A stretch of 64,000 nt of DNA. It comes from Nitrospirillum sp034653355. GTDB taxonomy: Bacteria; Pseudomonadota; Alphaproteobacteria; Azospirillales; Azospirillaceae. The DNA lies in assembly GCF_034653355.1 (NCBI RefSeq), contig NZ_JAYEER010000004.1, positions 2,604,001 to 2,668,000 on the forward strand, in the 5' to 3' direction. The notes beneath the pieces were generated by a model that saw only the letters and a list, made by a program, of their open reading frames with translations, was not told the origin of the DNA and searched no databases. Position numbers and translations under genes: made by a program. Positions 8,732-18,300 of the stretch are shown piece after piece. The stretch's first letter is position 1. Every line of letters starts with the position of its first letter.

Positions 8732-9649
8732 ATGAACTGGCTCACTAATTTCGTTCGCCCCAAGCTTCAGGCCCTGGTGTCCAAGAAAGAGGTGCCGGAC
8801 AACCTCTGGCACAAGTGCCCATCCTGCGGCGCGATGATCTTCCACCGCGACCTGGAAGAGAACCTGCACGTCTGCCAGCATTGCGGCTTCCACATGCGCC
8901 TGGATCCCATCCAGCGCCTGAAGATGACGCTGGATGCGGGCTTCCAGACCATCGAGCTGCCCAAGCCGGTGGTGGACCCGCTGAAGTTCCGTGACCAGAA
9001 GCGCTACACCGATCGCCTGAAGGACGCGCAGTCCAAGACCGGCCGCCCCGACGCCATCGTCGTGGCCCATGGCCGCATCGACGGCCGCCCGGCCGTGGTC
9101 GCCGCCTTCGACTTCACCTTCATGGGCGGCTCCATGGGCATGGCGGTGGGCGAGGGCCTGCTGGCCGCGGCCAAGTTGGCCGTGCTGCAGCAGGCCCCGC
9201 TGATCGTCGTCCCGGCCTCCGGCGGCGCGCGCATGCAGGAAGGCATCCTGTCGCTGATGCAGATGCCGCGCACCATCATCGCCGCCGAGATGGTGAAGGA
9301 GGCCGGGCTGCCCTACCTGGTCATCCTGACCGATCCGACCACCGGCGGCGTCACGGCCAGCTTCGCCATGCTGGGCGACATCCACATCGCCGAGCCGGGC
9401 GCGCAAATCGGCTTCGCCGGCGCCCGCGTCATCGAAAGCACCATCCGCGAGACCCTGCCCGAAGGCTTCCAGCGGTCGGAATACCTGCTGGAACACGGCA
9501 TGGTGGACATGGTGGTGCATCGTCGTGAGATGAAGGGCATGCTGTCCCGCCTGATCGACCTGCTGCGCAGCCCCGGCCCCGGTGCCGACGTGGTGCGCAT
9601 CCCCACCGAGCCGTCGCGTCCGCGCCCGGTGCCGGTGACCAGCCGCTAA
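8732..9649 (+). CDS. accD: Acetyl-CoA carboxylase carboxyltransferase subunit beta
   Basis: AccD pairs with AccA to transfer the carboxyl group from carboxybiotin to acetyl-CoA, the first step of fatty-acid synthesis. From this ATG the protein has 305 residues and begins MNWLTNFVRPKLQ. A four-cysteine zinc ribbon follows (C29, C32, C48, C51). Crotonase-fold glycine loops are seen in FTFMGGSMGMAVGE and ASGGARMQEG. An upstream in-frame start at 8681 is rejected because it adds an unconserved leader and AAGG precedes 8732. folC follows after 29 bases. Confidence 0.96.
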   Translation: MNWLTNFVRPKLQALVSKKEVPDNLWHKCPSCGAMIFHRDLEENLHVCQHCGFHMRLDPIQRLKMTLDAGFQTIELPKPVVDPLKFRDQKRYTDRLKDAQSKTGRPDAIVVAHGRIDGRPAVVAAFDFTFMGGSMGMAVGEGLLAAAKLAVLQQAPLIVVPASGGARMQEGILSLMQMPRTIIAAEMVKEAGLPYLVILTDPTTGGVTASFAMLGDIHIAEPGAQIGFAGARVIESTIRETLPEGFQRSEYLLEHGMVDMVVHRREMKGMLSRLIDLLRSPGPGADVVRIPTEPSRPRPVPVTSR

Positions 9650-9678
9650 GGCTGGAGTTTGAACGGAGGGGGACGGTC

Positions 9679-10980
9679 GTGTCGGATCTGGACCAGGTGC
9701 TGGCCCGGCTGGGTCAGCTGCATCCCAAGGTCATCGACCTGTCGCTGGACCGGGTGAAGCGCTTGCTGGACCGGCTGGGCCGGCCGCAGGACCGCCTGCC
9801 GCCCGTCGTCCACGTCGCCGGCACCAACGGCAAGGGCAGCACCATCGCCTTCCTGCGCGCCATGCTGGAGGCGGCGGGACATCGGGTGCACGTCTACACC
9901 AGCCCCCACCTGGTCCGCTTCAATGAGCGGGTGCGGCTGGCGGGCAACCTGGTGGATGACGCCGGCCTGGTGACCCTGCTGGAACGGTGCGAGGCCGCCA
10001 ACCAGGGCGACCCCATCACCATCTTCGAGATCATCACTTGCGCCGCCTTCCTGGGGTATTCCGAGGTGCCGGCCGACGTGCTGCTGCTGGAGACGGGGCT
10101 GGGCGGGCGGCTGGACGCCACCAACGTGGTGGACCAGCCGGCGGTCGCCGTCGTCACCCGCATCTCCTTCGACCATACCCAGTTCCTGGGTGACACGCTG
10201 GATGCCATCGCGGGGGAGAAGGCCGGCATCTTCAAGGCCGGCCGTCCCGCCGTGGTGGGCCCCCAGGCGGCCGACGTGCCGCTGTCGGTCTTCCGCGACC
10301 GCGCGGCGGTGCTGGCGGCACCCTTGGCCATGGCCGGGGCGGAGTGGTCGGCCCTGCCCACCGACATCGGGTTTAGGTTCGAAGGCTACGGCCGCACGCT
10401 GGACCTGCCCATGCCGGGCCTGCTGGGTGCCCACCAGATCGGCAACGCCGGTACCGCCATCGCCGCCCTGCAGCACCTGCCCCTGACGGTGCAGGACGCC
10501 AACATCGTCAAGGGCCTGGCCACGGTGGAATGGCCCGGCCGCCTGCAGCGCCTGACGCGCGGCCCCCTGGCCCGCCTGCTGCCCAACACCCAGCTGTGGC
10601 TGGACGGCGGCCACAACAACTCGGCGGGTGAGGTGCTGGGCCTGCAGGCCCGGGCCTGGACCGCCCTGAAGGGCAACAGGGACGGCGGTGCCCTGGACCT
10701 GGTGGTGGGCATGATAACCAGCAAGGTGCCGGCGGACTTCCTGCGCCCCATCGCCCCCTACGTCCGCCGTCTGGCGGCGATATCCATCCCGGGTGAGGAG
10801 GCGACCCGCCCGGCGTCCGACATCGCCGAGGCCGCGCGTGCGGTGGGCATCGCCGAGGTGACCGAGGCCGCCGGCGTGGCCGAGGCCATCGCCAGCCTGG
10901 CGGCCCGGGGGGCCGCACCCCGCACCCTGATTTGCGGATCGCTCTACCTGGCGGGGTCCATCCTGGCCGACAACGGCTGA
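9679..10980 (+). CDS. folC: Bifunctional folylpolyglutamate synthase/dihydrofolate synthase
   Basis: FolC adds glutamate to dihydropteroate and to folates. The protein has 433 residues from a GTG preceded by GGAGGGGG. The P-loop is AGTNGKGSTIAF around residues 47-58. The family's GGRLDATNV, FDHTQFLGDT and LDGGHN segments are in order. It is co-directional with accD and probably the last gene of trpBA-accD-folC. A strong hairpin follows the stop and separates it from convergent trxA. Confidence 0.96.
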   Translation: MSDLDQVLARLGQLHPKVIDLSLDRVKRLLDRLGRPQDRLPPVVHVAGTNGKGSTIAFLRAMLEAAGHRVHVYTSPHLVRFNERVRLAGNLVDDAGLVTLLERCEAANQGDPITIFEIITCAAFLGYSEVPADVLLLETGLGGRLDATNVVDQPAVAVVTRISFDHTQFLGDTLDAIAGEKAGIFKAGRPAVVGPQAADVPLSVFRDRAAVLAAPLAMAGAEWSALPTDIGFRFEGYGRTLDLPMPGLLGAHQIGNAGTAIAALQHLPLTVQDANIVKGLATVEWPGRLQRLTRGPLARLLPNTQLWLDGGHNNSAGEVLGLQARAWTALKGNRDGGALDLVVGMITSKVPADFLRPIAPYVRRLAAISIPGEEATRPASDIAEAARAVGIAEVTEAAGVAEAIASLAARGAAPRTLICGSLYLAGSILADNG

Positions 10981-10991
10981 AGCAAAAGAAG

Positions 10992-11020
10992 AAGGCGGGC
11001 GCCCCGGGGACGCCCGCCTT
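10992..11020. terminator. Bidirectional terminator between folC and trxA
   Basis: A perfect 10-bp stem (AAGGCGGGCG and its complement) encloses a 9-base loop. It is followed by TTTCTC on the plus strand and by CTTCTTTTGC on the minus strand. Both convergent genes could terminate here. Confidence 0.88.
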
Positions 11021-11060
11021 TTCTCTACCCGGCACGGCCAGCCCTCACGGGCTGATCAGA

Positions 11061-11387
11061 TCACAGGTTGGACTTGACCCAGTCGGTCAGGGCCTGCTTG
11101 GGCAGGGCGCCGACCTTGGTGGCGACCACTTCGCCGTCCTTGAACAGCATCAGGGTGGGCACGCCGCGCACGCCGTACTTGCCGGGGACGCCGGGGTTGT
11201 CGTCGATGTCCAGCTTGGCCACCGTCAGCTGGCCGTTCAGTTCTTCGGCGATGGACTCCAGGGACGGGGCGATCATCTTGCAGGGGCCGCACCAGGTGGC
11301 CCAGAAGTCGACCAGCACCGGACCGCCGGCCTTCAGCACGTCAGCCTCGAAGCTGCTGTCCGTCACTTTCACCGTATTCTCGCTCAT
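11061..11387 (-). CDS. trxA: Thioredoxin
   Basis: This is a 108-residue thioredoxin with the active site WCGPC (C33, C36). The FWATWCGPCKMIAP context, GVPTLMLFKDGE with the cis-proline, and the DIDDNPGVPGKYGVRGVPT stretch are all intact. It is a cytoplasmic disulfide reductant for ribonucleotide reductase and other targets. It is convergent with folC. In related genomes trxA lies directly after addA; here two unknown genes and a GST-like gene separate them. Confidence 0.96.
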   Translation of the reverse strand: MSENTVKVTDSSFEADVLKAGGPVLVDFWATWCGPCKMIAPSLESIAEELNGQLTVAKLDIDDNPGVPGKYGVRGVPTLMLFKDGEVVATKVGALPKQALTDWVKSNL

Positions 11388-12030
11388 AACGCTATCCTTG
11401 GCTGCTAGGGCCCCAGGGCTTGGGGGTTCCTATGGTGGCCCTACCTAGTGCGGGTAGGTGCGCGGGGATTCCGCGCCCAATGTCACAGATAAATGTAGGT
11501 GCCCTGGGCGGGTATGGTCAAGGCGGGCCCAAACGGGGGTCAGGCCGGTGGCGCGGCCCCCTTGAAAAGCGGCAAAACCTTCCTTTTCAGGCTTGCGAAC
11601 AGCAGGAAATGCCCACCGGGGAACATTCAAGCCCCGCGGGTTGGGTTTCGATCCGTAGGATCAGGTGTCACCGGGGCGACCGGCACTTGGCCGCGTCCTT
11701 CGAGGTCATTCGGCTTTTGACCGTGGCCCGGGTACGGGGCACTCTGTCCGGAGATGGGTGCCCGATTCGCTTGAAATATTTTAACGCGACACCTGTAAGC
11801 TTCTTTCCCTGATATGTGGGGTTGGGAAGCCACCAGCGGTGGCCCGGGATTTGCTTGCAGATGAGTCAAGGGTCGGGCCGTGACCAGACTGGGTGGAAGT
11901 GGTTTCATCCTGTTCTGTCACAAATAATCATTTATCTGGCATATTTCCTTTGGATAGGAGAGGCTGATTCCGCCTTCCCAAAATGGGGCGGGAAGGGCCC
12001 AAGGGACAGCGGGGGGCGGCGGTTTCTGGG
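11388..12030. other. 643-base gap with no convincing gene
   Basis: The reading frames here (for example 11420-11812 plus and 11627-11908 minus) show no recognisable domain, no good ribosome-binding site and poor codon choice. The segment is less GC-rich than its surroundings near 11765-11960 (it contains GAAATATTTTAACG), so it probably holds the divergent promoters of trxA and of the unknown gene pair. No repeat element or RNA gene was recognised. Confidence 0.5.
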
Positions 12031-13143
12031 ATGAGCCAAGCGAAAAATCTGGATATTTCGCCGGGTACGTTTGGTGAGCGGGGAATTTCCATTCCCTTCA
12101 CCACCCCCATGCTGAGTCAGGCCCGCATGCGGCCCACCCGCCAGGGCGAACCGGAATTCCTGCTGCCCAGCTTCAACGGTGGCAAGGGCATGTACATCAT
12201 GCCCTGGCGTTCCCTGCCGACGGTCATGACCGTCACCCTGCACGATCGCCTGCTGTACGACGCCCTGCTGGAGCTGAAGCAGTATTCGCCGGACACCGTG
12301 CGCCAGGCGGTATTGGCCGTGCAGGCCACGGGGGTGGCCGGTGGCGACGCCTCGCTGGCGGCGGAAAAGACCCTGGCCCTGGACGCGGGTTACCAGGCGC
12401 TGACCCAGTTCACCCTGGTCATCGAGCTGCTGAAGCTGGCGCGCATGGACGCGGGCGAACTGCTGGCCACCGGCATGACCGGCTCCGAAAGCCGGCGCCT
12501 GATGCGCACCGCCCTGGGCCAACTGGGGCAGCGGGCCAATCTGCCGGCGGAGGAGATGGTGTCGCGGGTCGAGACGCTGGCCACCCTGGTCGCGCCCGTC
12601 GGCTTGCCGCAGTGCCAGCAGCTGGGCCGACTGCGCATGACGGTGGGCGAACTGGAGCGCACCCGCGCCAGCCTGCAGCGCTGGGGCGCCACCGACTTCT
12701 CCGAAGTCTCGCAGCTGGCCGACTTCGTGGCCGAGACGGCCAAGGCGGCGCTGGACATGTCGCGCGACCGGCTGGCGCGGCTGGACGCCCGCTGCCGCGA
12801 CCTGGGCGCCATCGCCGGCGATTTCCGCACCCTGCGCGCCGCGGTGGCGGAGGATGTGACCCGTCTGGGCTGGCTCATGGACGGCTGGCCCTTCCTCATC
12901 CGCCTGTGGGACAGCGTGTCCGACAGCCCGCTGGAGACGCAGCAATCCACCATGGGTGAGCTGTTCCGCCTGGCCCCCCTGATCCCGGTGGGCGAGGGCG
13001 GCAAGGAACCCTCGGCGTACGACCTTGAAGTCCTGGGGAAGATACAGACGCGCTGGCTGCGCATGGGGGAAGACTGGCGCACCGGCGCCCTCGACATGGC
13101 GGCGGTGATGCGGATCGAAGCCTTGAAGGCGACGCTGTCATGA
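12031..13143 (+). CDS. Unknown helical protein A (pair with 13140-14531)
   Basis: I do not recognise this protein of about 370 residues. It has no signal peptide or membrane segment. After an N-terminal stretch with SIPFTTPMLSQARMRPTRQG and MYIMPWRSLPTVMTVTLHDR, the body is leucine/alanine/arginine-rich and looks mostly alpha-helical, possibly coiled coil. An in-frame ATG at 11983 is also possible; neither start has a clear Shine-Dalgarno. The stop overlaps the next start (ATGA), so the two products are made together and may form a complex. Confidence 0.65.
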   Translation: MSQAKNLDISPGTFGERGISIPFTTPMLSQARMRPTRQGEPEFLLPSFNGGKGMYIMPWRSLPTVMTVTLHDRLLYDALLELKQYSPDTVRQAVLAVQATGVAGGDASLAAEKTLALDAGYQALTQFTLVIELLKLARMDAGELLATGMTGSESRRLMRTALGQLGQRANLPAEEMVSRVETLATLVAPVGLPQCQQLGRLRMTVGELERTRASLQRWGATDFSEVSQLADFVAETAKAALDMSRDRLARLDARCRDLGAIAGDFRTLRAAVAEDVTRLGWLMDGWPFLIRLWDSVSDSPLETQQSTMGELFRLAPLIPVGEGGKEPSAYDLEVLGKIQTRWLRMGEDWRTGALDMAAVMRIEALKATLS

Positions 13144-14531
13144 CCGATCCCGCCATCGCCCAGTGGCAGAGTCTGGCGCGTGACGCGACCCGGCTCAGCG
13201 ACGCCAAGTTCCTGCAAATCTACGCCTTGCTGGAACAGCTGGGGGAAAAGCCCGGCATCGCCGGCGCGTTCGACGCCATGCGCCCCCGCCTGACCCAACT
13301 GCGCCCGCCCCGCCGGCCCACCGTCTCACGCCTGTTCTTCCGCCCGGCGGAGGATCTGTTCGACGATCCCGGCGTCTACACCCGCCGCTTGCAGCGCGTG
13401 TCGCGTGGCACCCTCCCCACCTGCTGGAAGCTGGTGCGGGCACGGCTCGACGGCGGCATGGTGGACGGTGTCGCCCAAGGCGTCCTGAAGGCGGACCCGC
13501 GCGATCCGCGCGTCATGGCCCGTGTCGCCGCCCCGCTCTGGGAGGCGGGCGCCCAGGCGCTGGCGGCCATCGCGGACGAGGCGGAAAACAACCTGCGCTT
13601 CATGGTCGACAATTTCGGCCGCGATGATGACGTGCTGCGCCAGATCCAGACGCTGCGCGACGTGCTGCTGCTGGGCGGCGTCATCGAGGATCTGAAGCAG
13701 CGCCTGCCCGAACGTCCCATCGGCGACCTGGCGGAAAGCCATGTCGAGGCCATCAAGAGCGTCATGGCGCAACTGGGCGGGGCGGAAAGCCCGCAGGCCG
13801 CGGCCCCCGTGCTGCTGGTGCTGACCGCCCGCATGCTGCGCCCCGGCGTGATCCTGAAGATGCTGACCGACATGCGGGTGACCGGCAACAGCCAGGCGCA
13901 GCGCGACGCCCTGACCCGCGACCTGTCGGGCGTGGTCGTGGGCAACCTGCTGCGCCAGACCGGCACCATGGCCAAGCCGCCGCACCCGGCGCAGGGTGTC
14001 GCCCCCGGAACCGTGCCGGGGGTCAAGGATCCCGTGCAGCAGCTGGGTTCCCTGGCCGCGGTGGCGGAGCGGCTGACCGACGGCCTCACCTCGGTCAACG
14101 ACAGCGTGGCCATCCTGCGCGACAAGAAGATCGTCGACCGGGTGGCCGCCGCCCGCAGCGAGATCGGCGAGTTCGTGCTGACCACCGTGCTGGGGGACGT
14201 GGAAAAGACCATGGCCAGGCTGATGTACGGCAGCGGCGGCGTCTCCACCCCGCCCGATGAGATGAAGAAGGCGGAGGCCACGGTGCTGGCGCTCAAGCGC
14301 TCGGCGAAGCTGGCCAACCACCTGGGCATCCAGCGCGAGGTCACCGCCAAGATCACGGAAATCCGGCGGGAGATCGACCGCCAGGCCGAGCGCATGATGT
14401 CCGCCCCCGGCGCCCGGGGCGATCCCGAGGTCCGCCGCCAGATGTTCAACAACCTGCGCCTGGTTGAGATCTTGGCGGGGTCGGACGAGGCGGAACGCAT
14501 GTACCGGGACTGGAACAGAAGATTGAGTTAG
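13140..14531 (+). CDS. Unknown helical protein B
   Basis: This 463-residue protein starts within the stop of the preceding gene. It has no membrane segment or signal peptide. The sequence is helical and charge-rich, with long heptad-like stretches in the C-terminal half (for example EMKKAEATVLALKRSAKLAN and IREIDRQAERMM-like runs). No enzymatic motif is visible. The size, coupling and shared helical character with the upstream gene suggest a two-protein structural or scaffolding unit. That is inference only. It ends overlapping the convergent GST-like gene by four bases. Confidence 0.7.
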   Translation: MTDPAIAQWQSLARDATRLSDAKFLQIYALLEQLGEKPGIAGAFDAMRPRLTQLRPPRRPTVSRLFFRPAEDLFDDPGVYTRRLQRVSRGTLPTCWKLVRARLDGGMVDGVAQGVLKADPRDPRVMARVAAPLWEAGAQALAAIADEAENNLRFMVDNFGRDDDVLRQIQTLRDVLLLGGVIEDLKQRLPERPIGDLAESHVEAIKSVMAQLGGAESPQAAAPVLLVLTARMLRPGVILKMLTDMRVTGNSQAQRDALTRDLSGVVVGNLLRQTGTMAKPPHPAQGVAPGTVPGVKDPVQQLGSLAAVAERLTDGLTSVNDSVAILRDKKIVDRVAAARSEIGEFVLTTVLGDVEKTMARLMYGSGGVSTPPDEMKKAEATVLALKRSAKLANHLGIQREVTAKITEIRREIDRQAERMMSAPGARGDPEVRRQMFNNLRLVEILAGSDEAERMYRDWNRRLS

Positions 14532-15226
14532 GTGACGGACTTCTTCAGCGATTTCTCGATCTGGCCGCCGCAATAGCTGTCGCCGTGGCGCCTGACAAAC
14601 TCCTTGTCCCACGCGGCCAGCGCCGGGGTCCGCCATATCCGCCGGCTCAGGGCCGCCACCAGGGGCGCCGTCTCGTCCAGGACGGTGCCGATACTGGGGA
14701 AGACCCGGCGCAGGGTCGACCACAGGGTCGCGGTGACGATGTCGGCGACGCCGATGGTATCGCCGCCCAGCATCAGGCCATGGTCGCGTTGCAGGCCGTG
14801 GTGCCGGCCGGTCGCCTCGAAAATGGACATCCAGCGCCGCAGCCGGGGAACGAAGGCCTTCCAGGTTTCCGGCGTCCACATCTCCCGCCCACCGTCCAGG
14901 GTGATCTCATCGATCACGTCGTTGGCGTCGGCCACGGTCTTCAGGGTCATGGCCCGGCCTTGGGGCGAGGGCGGCAGCAAGCCCAGGGTATCCCCCAGGT
15001 ACAGGGCGATGGCCGGCATCTGCGACACGGTGAAGTTGGCCGCCGGGTCCACCAGCACGGGCGGCCCCATGAAGGGCGCGGGCTGCTCGTCGGGCGCCAT
15101 CTCCATCGCCTCCACCAGGATGCTGACCTCCGGTTCGTCCCAGCTCTTACCCGCATGGGCCAGGATGGCGCGGATGAATTCCCCCCGGAAGGGGACGGGC
15201 CAGTAGTACAGGGTATAATCGGCCAT
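14528..15226 (-). CDS. Glutathione S-transferase family protein
   Basis: The protein has 232 residues. Its N-terminus, YTLYYWPVPFRGEFIRAIL, followed by PVLVDPAANFTVSQMPAIALYLGD, is the thioredoxin-fold half of GSTs with the glutathione-contacting (S/T)QMPAI loop. The C-terminal helical domain contains MLGGDTIGVADIVTATLW. It probably acts in cytoplasmic detoxification or redox chemistry; the substrate is unknown. It overlaps the stop of the convergent unknown gene by four bases and lies upstream of nothing on its own strand except addA, which is transcribed towards it. Confidence 0.85.
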   Translation of the reverse strand: MADYTLYYWPVPFRGEFIRAILAHAGKSWDEPEVSILVEAMEMAPDEQPAPFMGPPVLVDPAANFTVSQMPAIALYLGDTLGLLPPSPQGRAMTLKTVADANDVIDEITLDGGREMWTPETWKAFVPRLRRWMSIFEATGRHHGLQRDHGLMLGGDTIGVADIVTATLWSTLRRVFPSIGTVLDETAPLVAALSRRIWRTPALAAWDKEFVRRHGDSYCGGQIEKSLKKSVT

Positions 15227-15302
15227 CGTCGGCGATCCTCCGTCGGTTGGGTCCCATCGCCCACTTTTCCCTTTTCAGGCAACTCCCGACGGCCCGGCAG
15301 GT

Positions 15303-18300
15303 TCAACCCAAAATCACCGCGTCCATGCGGCCGGGCTCGACCTCGGTGATGAAGGGACCGTCGGTCCACAGCAGCAGGCAGCGGATGGCCAGGTCCGGAT
15401 AGATACGCCTCAGGGCGTCCCGGTAGGCGGCCATCTGCGAGACGTACAGGCCGGGAATATCCTCCGCCGTGCGGGGTGGGGGGCGGTTGGTCTTGAAGTC
15501 GACGATCTTGACCTCGGTGGCCGTCACCACCAGCCGGTCGATCTGCGCCGCCAGGGGGCGCGTGCCCACCGTGCCCACCAGGGGCACTTCCGACCGGCTG
15601 TCGGGACCGAACAGGTCGGCAAACTCATCGTGGTTCAGCACGCGCAGGGTTTCCGACCAGATTTCTTCCCGCGCGGCTTCGTCCAGGCCATGAGCCGGGC
15701 GGTCCAGCCAGCGGCGGGCGGCCCCGGCCCGGGCCGCCACGGGCATTTCCGGCAACAGCTGCAGCAGCTTGTGGATCAGGGTGCCGCGCTTGAAGCGGCG
15801 GGCCTCTTTCGCCTCGCCATCGCCCAGGGGCGACCGCACCGCCGGTTCCTCCCCATCGGGACGGGAAGGGGCCAGTGGACGCGACGGTGCCGGCTCGGCC
15901 GCCGGCGGGGTCAGCAGCCAGGCGGGGGCGGGGGGTACGGCCTCCACCCCCTCGCGCGCCGCGCGCTGGGCGGGCGGGGGCCGCGTCTGCGGTTCGGACA
16001 GCACGCGGCCGTCGCCGGTCCAGCCCTGGCGCGACACGGCGGTCAGGTCGAAGGCGCGGCTGGGCGCCACCGCGGCCAGCGCCCGCTCCGTCAGGCGGAA
16101 CCAGGTGTCGTCGCTGGTGGCCGTCTTGCCTTCGTATCCGCAGACATGCAGCCGGTCCTCCGCCCGGGTCAGGGCCACGTACAGCAGGCGGCGGTATTCC
16201 TGGTCGCGGCGCCGGTCGGCGGCGGCGCGGGCGGCCCGGGCCTTCACGTCCTCCTGCTCCCGCCGGGGGGCGTACAGGGGCACGCCGGGGGCGGCGTCCG
16301 TGTCGTCATCGCCCGCGCCATCGACACTTCCCGGGGGCCACAGGATGCGGGGGCTGGTCACCGGCTTGCGCGTGGTGTCGGGCAGGATGACCACGGGCGC
16401 CTGCAGGCCCTTGGAACCGTGGACGGTCATGATGCGCACCTGCCCGCCCTCCGGGCCCCGGTCCTTGGCGCCCGTGTCCAACTCGCGCTTCACCTCCGTC
16501 TTTCCGGCGGCCAGCCAGTGCAGGAAGGTTTGCAGGGACGGCGGATGGGCGCGGTCGAAACCCAGGCACAGGCTCAGGAACTCATCCACCGGGTCGATGG
16601 CCTCCGCCCCCAGGCGGCCCAGCAGGGCGCGCCGGCCGCTGACCGGGTCGGCCGGGCAGGGCCGGGTCAGCAATCCGGCGAACAGCTCATAGGGGGCGGT
16701 GTAGTCGACCTCGCCCAGCAGGCGGCGCAGCCAGGCGTAGGCGGGCTGGAAGCGCGGGTCCGTTTCCGCCCGCTTCACCAGGGCCGGCCATAGGCGGCCG
16801 CCGCGCCCGTGCGCCAGGGTGAACAGCGCCTCCTCATCCAGGCCGACGAAGGGGCTTTTCAGCACGGTGGCCAGGGTCAAATCGTCTTCCGGCATCAGCA
16901 GGAATTGGCCCACCGCCATCAGATCCATGACGGCCAGCTGTTCGGTCAGCACCATGCGATCCACGCCCGCCACCGGCACGCGCCGCTCTTTCAGCGCGCG
17001 CACCAGCTGCTGGACGAAGGCGTTGCGGCGGCGGACCAGTACCAGGATGTCGCCGGCGGTCAGGGGCCGGCCCCGCGCCTCCAGCACCTCCCCCTTGGCG
17101 ATCCAATGGGCGATCTGGTCGGCGATGACGGTGGCCAGGCGGGCCTGGGGCCTGTCTTCCGGCTCATGGTGCAGGGGCGGGGACCAGGCCGGGGTGTCCG
17201 CCCCGTCGCCGGGCCGCACCAGGGGCCACAGCTCCACCGTGCCCGCCATGCCCTGGCGGAAGGGGCGGTGGCGGATGGCCTGGGCCGAGACGCCGTCGCG
17301 GGCCTCCTGCTGCGCGAACACCGTGTCCACCGCCTGCAGCACGGCGCCGACGGAGCGGAAGCTGGTTTCCAGGTCGACGATGGCCCAGGGCCGTTCCGCC
17401 TGCCGCACCCGCGCCTGGAAGGTGCGGCGCATGCGGGCGAACTCCGCCGGGTCGGCCCCCTGGAAGCTGAAGATGGACTGCTTCTCGTCACCCACCACGA
17501 ACAGGGTGCGCCGGGCCTGGGACTGGCCCTCGCCGACGAAGAACTCCTCCGCCAGGGCGCTCACCACCCGCCATTGCTCCGGATTGGTGTCCTGTGCCTC
17601 GTCGATCAGGATGTGGTCCAGGCCGCCGTCCAGCTTGTACAGCACCCAGGCGCAGGCCTGGGCGTCGCCGGTCAGCAGCGCGCTGGCCGCCAGGATCAAA
17701 TCGTCGAAGTCCAGCTGCGCCCGGCTGTCCTTCCAGCGCTGGTACCCCTCCAGCATACTGCCGGCCAGGGTCAGCAGGCTGGCCGTGGAATGGGCGACCG
17801 TCACGGCGCGCAGCCGCTCCTGCAGCGCCACCAGGCGCTGGCCTTCCCGGGCCAGGATGTCGGCGGTGCGCGGATTGGCGGCCAGCGCGCCCTTGGTGGC
17901 CAGGCGGGACCGCACCGTGCCGTCCGCCGTCAGGAACAGCTGGCGATAGGCTGCGATGTCGGCCAGGCGGCGGTCGATCTGGTCCAGCCACCGCTGGATG
18001 CCCAGGCCGCGCTCCACGTCCGTCGCGGTGCCCATGGCCAATGCGGAACAGGCGGCGCGCAGGGCGGGAAGGTCCAGCACCTCATCCCGGCAACCGGCGG
18101 CCAGCACGCCGCCCTCCGTCTCGCCGGGATCGACTTCCAGGTGACGGAACAGGGCGGCCACCGTTCCTTCCAGGCCGCCGTGCGCATCCAGGATGCGGCG
18201 GATGCGGCCGCGCTGGGCCACCAGGTCGGCCAGCAGATCGGCGAAACTTTCCTCGTTCAGGGCGCTGGCCAGGCGCTTCAAGGCCCGGCCCAGGGGGGTA

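Noticed and set aside
11420..11908. Small open frames in the trxA-unknown gene gap
   Set aside because: No ribosome-binding site, no domain and unconvincing composition; overlapping frames on both strands are equally open.
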